A program made the translations under genes and the position numbers. The notes beneath the pieces were generated by a model. The model ran no database searches and had not been told where the DNA came from. It saw only the letters and a list, made by a program, of their open reading frames with translations. From Ruminococcus flavefaciens (GTDB taxonomy: Bacteria; Bacillota; Clostridia; Oscillospirales; Ruminococcaceae), in the NCBI GenBank assembly GCA_002373775.1, contig DFJW01000018.1, positions 118,064 to 128,249 on the forward strand: DNA of 10,186 nt. The letters are read 5' to 3'. Position 1 is the first letter of the stretch; every line of letters starts with the position of its first letter. Shown piece after piece: positions 1 to 5,096 of the stretch.

Positions 1-24
1 AACCAACGACCTTCGGGTTATGAG
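1..24 (-). other. Partial tRNA-Met (CAU) 3' half: probable attachment-site core of an integrated element
   Basis: Read on the minus strand these bases give the anticodon loop CTCATAA (CAT at 22-20), the 3' side of the anticodon stem CCCGA, the variable loop AGGTC and the start of the T arm, as in bacterial tRNA-Met/fMet. The bases just 5' on the minus strand (25 onward, GCAATC) cannot form the other half of the anticodon stem, so this is not a complete tRNA; the rest of the 3' end lies left of the window. Integrases that use tRNA genes recreate the intact tRNA at one end and leave a 3'-half copy at the other. By that logic the element interior is to the right (25 onward) and the chromosome to the left. 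Confidence 0.72.
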
Positions 25-36
25 GATTGCAGAGTA

Positions 37-153
37 TGTATCACGCTGTATCATAGAGTGTTACAAAGTGCTATATTTCGAGAAATACAACGGTCATATG
101 GCTATACTCTGATGAATATTTTTTTCAGAATTTGGTGTACAAATTGGTGTACA
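37..153. repeat. Two pairs of short direct repeats next to the tRNA fragment (possible integrase arm sites)
   Basis: TGTATCA occurs at 37-43 and 47-53, and TTGGTGTACA occurs at 132-141 and 144-153 with a 12-base period. Short direct repeats near a tRNA-derived core are typical of arm-type binding sites of tyrosine recombinases in Firmicutes elements, but no integrase gene is in the window, so this role is inferred only from position. A short inverted repeat, TATTTC-GA-GAAATA (74-87), lies between the pairs. Confidence 0.4.
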
Positions 154-177
154 TTTTTGTTTAGTTCGATTTTTCTC

Positions 178-201
178 GTCTCCTGTTAGGAGACTTTTTT
201 T
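178..201 (+). terminator. Rho-independent terminator reading rightward
   Basis: A perfect 6-bp stem, GTCTCC (178-183) and GGAGAC (189-194), closes a 5-base loop and is followed by seven T residues (195-201). On the minus strand the stem is not followed by a T-run, so it would stop transcription entering from the left rather than serve the NACHT gene, whose stop codon is at 206-204. No plus-strand gene is visible upstream within the window. Confidence 0.65.
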
Positions 202-203
202 AT

Positions 204-2582
204 TTAAAGTATGTTTCCTTCTTTGTCTACTTCAATCATGCCTTTATCTTTGGGGTTAAAACCATATGGGAACTTTGTCATATTATCCGGTTCTGTACAA
301 TACATAGCATTATCCCATTTATTATTTAGAATATTTGCGGTGCTAAAATCCGCTCCAATTAGAATGGCCTCACTGAAATCAGCACCTGATATATATGCAT
401 CTGTAAAATCCGCATAACTTAAATTTGTACCTGTAAGATTTGAGTCTATTAGAGAAGCAAAATTGAGACAAGCATGATCTAAATTGGATCCGCTTAAATT
501 TGTTCTATGTAGTTTTGCTAACCTTATATATGCATTACTTAAATTCGAATCCAATAACTCAGCACTCGTTAAATCTGAATACTTGAAACTAGAGTATTCT
601 AATTTTGCACCTGTAAAATCGGCATTATTTAGTTTTGATTTTATGAATTGCGAATGATTCATTTTAGCATTTATAAAACCAGTATTTGTTAAAATTGCAT
701 TACTGAAATCTGCGTAATGTAATACCGAATAATTAAAGATTGCCTTCTCTAGTTTAGCATTCTTAAATATAGCAGCAAAAAGGTTTGTATCTTCAAAATC
801 CCCCTCGTCAAAAAACCACGAGTTGAAATTATAGCCCGTATCAGTATTGTTGGTTGTTCTAACAATATAGTCAAATGATGTAGTATAATTAGTTTTGTTT
901 CGATAACCTAATCCAGTTAAAAACCATGTTAAGTTGTAAAACGCAAGGCTGAACTGTTGATGAATGTATCTTAAAGGATTTATAATATCATCTGTTACTA
1001 GGTACTGTTTTACAGCACTATTTATAGCAATTTGGGACAAAATATCTTTTTCCATTCCTTCAGCCAATGCATCCAAGAATAATTCTTTATTGAATTTTTT
1101 CTTTTCATCGATTTTTTCAGGATACAAAGTTTCAGAATAGTTTCCAGAAAAAGCAGGACGTTCCATTTCTGAAAGATACTTAAAAATTTCAGGGGTTATT
1201 ACTGTATAACGAAAAGCTTCTATCCATGTTTCCATTACTTCGATCATTACTTGTTGTCTTAGTTCTTTATTTCTATTACTATTCTCAAAATACTCGGTAC
1301 TAAATTTAGCAAAATAATCTTCATATAGCTTGACTGCAGTAAAATATTCATACACTGATTTGTGTACAAAAGAAACAGCATTTACTCCATCGGATTCTGC
1401 AAAGTGAAATATAGCGAGATATTTAGAGAGAGTTAATATGGACTTGTCAATTTCAGTAATACTTGTATCAGATTCCTGATACAATTTTTCTCTAAGAATC
1501 TGAATTGTTCTATCCTGAGCATTTCTGAACCCAATAGCACGTTTGTCATTAGAGGTTTCGTCATCGATTAAATTCAAATCCATAATAAAATGCATTTGAT
1601 AAGCTATTTCTTTTGTATATTGCCAAAGTATAAGTCGAAGCTTCTTTTCGTTTTTATTTTCTAATAATTGATTTTCATTATTATATATTCGAATTAAAAT
1701 ACTACGAAAAGAATCATAATAGATTTGACCGACTGATATATTTGAATTTAAATCAATACCGCTATTACATACAATATACATGATAAAGGGAATACATAAT
1801 ATTTCATATCGCCTATCATCACATTTTTTAGGTAACTTACGATATTGCTCCTTATAACAATCACACTTTTCTTTGAATTCTGGTTTATAATTACCATACA
1901 GCCTGCACCAATTATCAACTTCATCTTCCGTCCATATTAGAGAAACCGACTCGACTTTTCTTCTAGCGTTTTCATCTAATTCAAAATACCCTGGTCTTGA
2001 GGTAATAAGAATTTTTAAACCATTCTTTGGATTGTTCAATTCCTCAATAAACCTTGTTGCCCTATCTTTTGAAAAAGACAAAACCAAAACAGTTATTTCA
2101 TCTAAGCCATCAATAATTAATATTTTATTTTTCAATTGATTTCTATTTTGAGCTGAAAACAGTTTTAAAACTATATCAATTGAAGAAAAGTCGTCATCTA
2201 AATCGCTAAAACACTCTTTGTAATTTCGTAAAGATACAGCAAGAACCTCATCATTAGCAAAACAATATTCACTATTTGTTGGGTGTGCTAAATTATATGA
2301 ATCATAAACAATTTTTGAAACAACGCTGGATTTTCCAATGCCCGCATCCCCGAAAACAAGTAAACAAGAGCTGCTACTTTCCTTATACCAAGATTTTATA
2401 TAATCGGAAGCTAAATCTTTTGTTCCTTTTATACGAGGTGGCACATACATTGTTTCAAGGGAGATTGTAGATTTTTCATCTTCAAGAAACAGCTTTTCCT
2501 TAAACATCGCCATATACATATCATTGTCAGAATTTAGATATGAATTATTAGGTACTAAGCGATTTTTTTCTAAGGTATTCAC
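204..2582 (-). CDS. STAND/NACHT-type P-loop NTPase with C-terminal pentapeptide-repeat domain (3' part of an interrupted gene)
   Basis: The 792-codon ORF carries a Walker A motif GDAGIGKSS (residues 78-86), a Walker B motif ILIIDGLDE (154-162) of the NACHT DGLDE form, and a sensor-like LITSRPG (192-198). A mostly helical region follows, then about 33 pentapeptide repeats from residue 596 to about 760 with F or L at every fifth position, and a FPYGF tail typical of such solenoids. NACHT NTPases are NLR-related sensors; several bacterial ones protect against phage. A defence role here is inference, with pentapeptides as the likely sensing part. The GTG start at 2582 is doubtful: AAGG abuts it with no spacing, and the same frame stays open upstream to 2801, directly after the TAA that ends the 98-codon ORF. 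The intact gene would have started at 3098 and run about 964 codons. Base composition is much more AT-rich than the genes to the right, suggesting transfer. Confidence 0.85.
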   Translation of the reverse strand: MNTLEKNRLVPNNSYLNSDNDMYMAMFKEKLFLEDEKSTISLETMYVPPRIKGTKDLASDYIKSWYKESSSSCLLVFGDAGIGKSSVVSKIVYDSYNLAHPTNSEYCFANDEVLAVSLRNYKECFSDLDDDFSSIDIVLKLFSAQNRNQLKNKILIIDGLDEITVLVLSFSKDRATRFIEELNNPKNGLKILITSRPGYFELDENARRKVESVSLIWTEDEVDNWCRLYGNYKPEFKEKCDCYKEQYRKLPKKCDDRRYEILCIPFIMYIVCNSGIDLNSNISVGQIYYDSFRSILIRIYNNENQLLENKNEKKLRLILWQYTKEIAYQMHFIMDLNLIDDETSNDKRAIGFRNAQDRTIQILREKLYQESDTSITEIDKSILTLSKYLAIFHFAESDGVNAVSFVHKSVYEYFTAVKLYEDYFAKFSTEYFENSNRNKELRQQVMIEVMETWIEAFRYTVITPEIFKYLSEMERPAFSGNYSETLYPEKIDEKKKFNKELFLDALAEGMEKDILSQIAINSAVKQYLVTDDIINPLRYIHQQFSLAFYNLTWFLTGLGYRNKTNYTTSFDYIVRTTNNTDTGYNFNSWFFDEGDFEDTNLFAAIFKNAKLEKAIFNYSVLHYADFSNAILTNTGFINAKMNHSQFIKSKLNNADFTGAKLEYSSFKYSDLTSAELLDSNLSNAYIRLAKLHRTNLSGSNLDHACLNFASLIDSNLTGTNLSYADFTDAYISGADFSEAILIGADFSTANILNNKWDNAMYCTEPDNMTKFPYGFNPKDKGMIEVDKEGNIL

Positions 2583-2801
2583 CCTTGTATGTAAACATCT
2601 AGTTTCTTCAATAAGTTCCTTTAAAATCTGATCATTTGTTGTTAATACGATTAAATTGTCAGGATCTATCAGAACACTAACAAGTTCGCGTATGTATCGT
2701 CTAATATCTAATTCTAGTTCTTTAGAGCGCGTATATGATTCGTTCTTTTCGAATATATTATATATTGAATCAATGAGTTTATCTATTTCAGCGTCAGAAT
2801 A
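2583..2801 (-). pseudogene. Open in-frame segment linking the 98-codon ORF to the NACHT ORF
   Basis: After the TAA at 2804-2802 the same frame reads 73 sense codons into the GTG at 2582 without ATG, GTG or TTG. The translation is rich in E, K, D, L and I and looks like an amphipathic helical linker rather than noncoding drift. Because no start codon or ribosome binding site is present, this segment would be translated only by readthrough, or if the stop is a sequencing error or mutation. It is the main evidence that the two ORFs were once a single gene. Confidence 0.6.
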
Positions 2802-3098
2802 TTAACTAGATAATGATGGCTTCTCCGGATCTTTTGGTATTGATTTTAGATAACAGGATATAGCTTTTAGGACCTTCACAGTATAATCACTAACTTTTTC
2901 TGTCTTTCCAACTCTAGATAACCTATCATATACTATTTTTAAATCATGATTTTTTTGAAATACTTTTATTGCCGGTTTACCGACATACAATAACGAACTT
3001 ATAATCGGACCATATGTTGGAATAAATGCTGAAGCAGCAATGATTACATCCCAAAAAGAATCACTTTCTTCATTAAGCTTGCTATACCCTATTTCCAT
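2802..3098 (-). CDS. N-terminal piece of the NACHT-pentapeptide gene, or a separate small 98-aa protein
   Basis: The ATG at 3098 has a strong ribosome binding site (AGGAGG, 10 bases upstream) and a good promoter, so this is the real translation start of the locus. The product is 98 residues, with an uncharged hydrophobic stretch at about residues 18-41 (AASAFIPTYGPIISSLLYVG within it) that could be a membrane or buried helix, then a basic region. I do not recognise the domain. It ends at TAA 2802-2804, and the long NTPase ORF continues in the same frame with no canonical start for 73 codons; those codons read as plausible charged helical protein (for example SKELELDIRRYIRELVSVLI). The simplest reading is a nonsense mutation in one gene. 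A genuine small protein translated before the NTPase is the alternative. Confidence 0.65.
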   Translation of the reverse strand: MEIGYSKLNEESDSFWDVIIAASAFIPTYGPIISSLLYVGKPAIKVFQKNHDLKIVYDRLSRVGKTEKVSDYTVKVLKAISCYLKSIPKDPEKPSLSS

Positions 3099-3157
3099 TA
3101 CTTGGCTACCTCCTCTAATATCAAATTATATCAACAATACGTCATCTATTAAATATT

Positions 3158-3175
3158 TATCTAATATATCTAATA
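3158..3175. repeat. Perfect tandem 9-bp repeat in the NACHT-locus leader
   Basis: TATCTAATA occurs twice head to tail (3158-3166, 3167-3175); a related CATCTATTA lies at 3143-3151. On the minus strand the pair falls about 20-37 bases downstream of the predicted transcription start at about 3195, between promoter and ribosome binding site. It could be an operator for a downstream-bound repressor or simply low-complexity AT-rich sequence. Confidence 0.45.
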
Positions 3176-3201
3176 TAAGAATAATTACTTCTTCAATTAT
3201 A

Positions 3202-3230
3202 ATTATAGCGCAACAATAGATACAAGTCAA
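3202..3230 (-). promoter_or_regulatory. Sigma-A-type promoter of the NACHT locus
   Basis: On the minus strand TTGACT (3230-3225) is followed by exactly 17 bases and TATAAT (3207-3202), close to the full consensus. Transcription would start near 3195, leaving a leader of about 97 bases before the ATG at 3098. This supports the 98-codon ORF as the first translated part of the locus. Confidence 0.8.
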
Positions 3231-3307
3231 TGATATTCAACATAAAAAGAATCATACGGGTTAATAATATTGGTTAAATGAGTAGTCAATATAATTTGTT
3301 AGTTAAT

Positions 3308-3327
3308 TAGCCGCCAGATGGCGGCTA
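3308..3327. repeat. GC-rich perfect hairpin in AT-rich spacer
   Basis: TAGCCGCC (3308-3315) and GGCGGCTA (3320-3327) form a perfect 8-bp stem around the loop AGAT. No T-run follows closely on either strand (TTTT appears only about 13 bases later on the plus strand), so it is a poor terminator. It sits between the NACHT promoter and the nested inverted repeats and stands out by its base composition. Confidence 0.5.
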
Positions 3328-3385
3328 GCATTATCTGACTTTTCCGAATTTCAATAATGATAATTGAATAACGAGTAAATTATTA

Positions 3386-3414
3386 TTGAAATCATTATCG
3401 ATTTATGGTATAAT
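3386..3414 (+). promoter_or_regulatory. Promoter-like sequence reading toward the foldback and hsdM remnant
   Basis: TTGAAA (3386-3391), a 17-base spacer and TATAAT (3409-3414) match sigma-A consensus on the plus strand, with a predicted start near 3421 at the left end of the inner foldback. The -35 box overlaps the right arm of the 11-bp inverted repeat at 3382-3392. It could transcribe the foldback RNA and hsdMS. The same bases can also be read as hsdM remnant (see the foldback element), so the match may be chance in AT-rich DNA. Confidence 0.4.
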
Positions 3415-3422
3415 TGTTATTA

Positions 3423-3632
3423 TTATCTGGATTAAAAATCAATATGTATTCAACGTACCTAACGTTTCGATCACCCTCGATCGCTTATTTGTAAATCATC
3501 AAGAAAATATTTGAATGTCAAGGCCGCTTTAGCGTGCATTTTAGCCTTGATATTCAAATATTTTCTGATATAATTCTTGAAAGCGATAGTGGTGATTCTC
3601 GCATTGCTGAAGATTTGGAAAAGTCCAGATAA
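3423..3632. mobile_element. 210-bp foldback element resembling a MITE, flanked by TTATTA on both sides
   Basis: The ends TTATCTGGA (3423-3431) and TCCAGATAA (3624-3632) are exact inverted repeats, with TTATTA immediately outside at 3417-3422 and 3633-3638, as expected for a 6-bp target duplication. Inside, pairing recurs: AAATC/GATTT (3436-3440/3612-3616), ATCACC/GGTGAT (3470-3475/3591-3596), ATCGCTT/AAGCGAT (3480-3486/3581-3587), and a 23-bp stem (3502-3524/3544-3566) with one mismatch that is a GU pair in plus-strand RNA. No transposase is encoded. Removing it with one TTATTA copy leaves an in-frame reading YGIIVINPPYGG, which fits HsdM around its NPPY motif. That supports an insertion into hsdM. 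Confidence 0.55.
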
Positions 3633-3637
3633 TTATT

Positions 3638-4294
3638 AATCCTCCCTACGGCGGAAGCGAGAAGAACGAGGTCAAGAATCATTTTCCGTCAGACCTTGCA
3701 AGCAGCGAGACTGCTGACCTTTTCATGTCTGTAATCATGTACCGCCTGAAACAGAACGGCAGAGCTGCTGTTATCCTTCCTGACGGTTTCCTGTTCGGTA
3801 CGGATAATGCAAAGGTCGCTATCAAAAAGAAGCTCCTGAGCGAGTTCAATCTGCACACGGTTATTCGTATGCCGCACAGCGTTTTCGCCCCGTATACCTC
3901 TATTACTACAAATATCCTGTTCTTTGACAGGACAGGTCCTACAAAGGAAACGTGGTTCTATCGCCTTGATATGCCTGACGGTTATAAGAACTTCTCCAAG
4001 ACCAAGCCGATGAAGCTTGAACACTTTACTCCTGCAATTGAATGGTGGAACAACCGTGAAGAGATAACAATTGACGGTTTTGATAAGGCAAAGAAGTACA
4101 CAGCGCAGGAGCTTGCGGAGAGAAGCTATAATATTGACCTCTGCGGTTTCCCTCATGAGGAAGAAGAAATACTCCCTCCGAAGGAGCTGATCCAGCAGTA
4201 TCAGGAAAAGCGTGCAAGTCTGAATGCGGATATTGACCGTATCCTTGAGCAGATAACAGGCATTCTCGGAATAAATACGGAGGACTTATCATGA
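3638..4294 (+). pseudogene. hsdM: 5'-truncated hsdM: type I restriction-modification DNA methyltransferase subunit, C-terminal part
   Basis: HsdM is the N6-adenine methylase subunit of type I systems. From 3638 the frame reads NPPYGGSEKNEVKNHFPSD, the catalytic motif IV and its conserved surroundings, then LPDGFLFGTDNAK, the IEWWNNREEI region and the C-terminal DLCGFPHEEEEILPP stretch. About 219 residues remain of a family that is usually near 500. The N-terminal helical domain and the SAM-binding motif are missing, and a TGA at 3608-3610 lies upstream in frame. The first in-frame ATG (3725) is inside the conserved region (DLFMSVIMYRL), so it is not a natural start. Its TGA overlaps the hsdS ATG (4291-4294), showing former translational coupling. 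No hsdR is in the window. Methylation activity is not expected. Confidence 0.85.
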
Positions 4295-4992
4295 CCGCAC
4301 AGCAGTTAAAAAACTCCATACTCCAGATGGCGGTGCAGGGCAAGCTCGTTCCGCAGAACCCCGATGATGAGCCTGCAAGCGTACTGCTCCAGCGTATCAA
4401 AGCCGAAAAAAAGGAGCTTATCAAGGCAGGCAAGCTCAAAAAGGAAAAGCCCCTGCCGCCTGTCTCACCTGAGGAAGTGCCTTTCGAGATTCCGGAGAAT
4501 TGGATGTGGGTTCATCTTGGTGAGCTATTTCAGCATAATACTGGTAAAGCACTTAATTCCGCTAATACTGACGGACAGTTGCTTGAATACATAACAACAT
4601 CAAACGTCTATTGGGACAGGTTTGAACTTGACTGCTTAAAGCAGATGCATTTCACTGAAAGTGAAATTGAAAAATGCACAGTTACTAAGGGTGATTTGCT
4701 TATATGCGAAGGCGGAGATATAGGACGTTCCGCTATATGGAACTTTGATTTTGAAATGAGAATACAGAATCATCTGCATAGACTGCGTGGCTATATTCCT
4801 GATATTTGTCAGAAGTATTATTACTACCTCATGTGGCTGTATAAGGATAAAGGAATGATTGACGGAAGAGGAATAGGCTTACAAGGATTTTCTTCAAAGC
4901 GTGTCCATGAACTTGTAGTTCCACTCCCGCCCCTCGCCGAGCAGAAACGCATTGCTGATGTGCTGGAGAGGGCGTTGGGGGCAATAGGGTGA
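4291..4992 (+). CDS. hsdS: Half-length HsdS: type I restriction-modification specificity subunit with one target recognition domain
   Basis: HsdS selects the DNA sequence for a type I enzyme; full subunits (about 400-450 residues) carry two target recognition domains separated by conserved helices. This 233-residue product has the N-terminal start typical of the family (MTAQQLKNSILQMAVQGKLV), one recognition domain (about residues 65-215, beginning PFEIPENWMWVHLGEL), and the first conserved helical segment (PLPPLAEQKRIADVLERAL). It stops there, so the second half is missing. The TGA at 4990-4992 is followed by 18 more in-frame codons (reading ELKRLYEYG...) to TAA 5047-5049, which may be remnant coding sequence. 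Start by ATGA overlap with hsdM. Half-size HsdS can sometimes dimerise, but with hsdM broken a working enzyme is unlikely unless partners lie elsewhere. Confidence 0.85.
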   Translation: MTAQQLKNSILQMAVQGKLVPQNPDDEPASVLLQRIKAEKKELIKAGKLKKEKPLPPVSPEEVPFEIPENWMWVHLGELFQHNTGKALNSANTDGQLLEYITTSNVYWDRFELDCLKQMHFTESEIEKCTVTKGDLLICEGGDIGRSAIWNFDFEMRIQNHLHRLRGYIPDICQKYYYYLMWLYKDKGMIDGRGIGLQGFSSKRVHELVVPLPPLAEQKRIADVLERALGAIG

Positions 4993-5016
4993 GAGCTAAA
5001 GCGGCTTTATGAGTAC

Positions 5017-5040
5017 GGCCTGTCTCGGCCGAAACAGGTC
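5017..5040 (+). repeat. Near-palindromic hairpin after hsdS
   Basis: GGCCTGT (5017-5023) pairs with ACAGGTC (5034-5040) through one GU pair, followed inward by a C-A mismatch and two more pairs around a GGCC loop. It lies between the hsdS remnant and the protease gene and could attenuate readthrough, but there is no T-run, so it is not called a terminator. Confidence 0.4.
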
Positions 5041-5096
5041 TCGATATAAAACACATATGACCGGATCATAGCCTTTATATGACAAGGAGAACAGAT

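Larger units (their letters stand above)
3331..3632. repeat. Outer inverted repeat of a nested foldback region
   Basis: TTATCTGACTTTTCC at 3331-3345 is the reverse complement of GGAAAAGTCCAGATAA at 3617-3632 apart from one extra base. Pairing continues inward with GU pairs to about 3351/3611. The two ends enclose 302 bases. No target duplication is evident at these outer ends (left flank GGCTAGCA, right flank TTATTAAT). A further 11-bp inverted repeat, ATTTCAATAAT (3348-3358) and ATTATTGAAAT (3382-3392), lies inside. The outer left end may be the remnant of a second copy of the inner element, because all the ends share TTATCTG. Confidence 0.55.

Noticed and set aside
1..60. A complete tRNA gene at the left edge
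   Set aside because: Only the anticodon loop and 3' side match. The 5' flank does not pair with CCCGA and no D arm or acceptor sequence is found at 25-75.
2802..2804. Programmed recoding of the TAA
   Set aside because: There is no visible stimulatory structure, selenocysteine context or slippery sequence. A nonsense mutation is the simpler explanation, so recoding is kept only as an alternative in the finding.
3423..3632. Retron msr-msd or riboswitch
   Set aside because: No reverse transcriptase is near, and the pairing is a plain nested foldback with repeated ends and flanking direct repeats, which fits a MITE-like element better.
3617..3640. A one-base frameshift joining a reading frame inside the foldback (ending in AEDLEK) to the hsdM NPPY motif
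   Set aside because: The upstream frame runs through the palindromic arms, so its protein-like look is not independent evidence. The insertion explanation gives a better HsdM match.
3689..4439. Minus-strand ORFs opposite hsdM/hsdS
   Set aside because: They are shadows of clearly conserved HsdM/HsdS coding sequence, with atypical residue composition.
5045..5079. Promoter for the protease gene (TATAAA at 5045-5050, TATATG near 5075)
   Set aside because: No acceptable -35 box at 16-18 bases from either candidate; not supportable from sequence alone.
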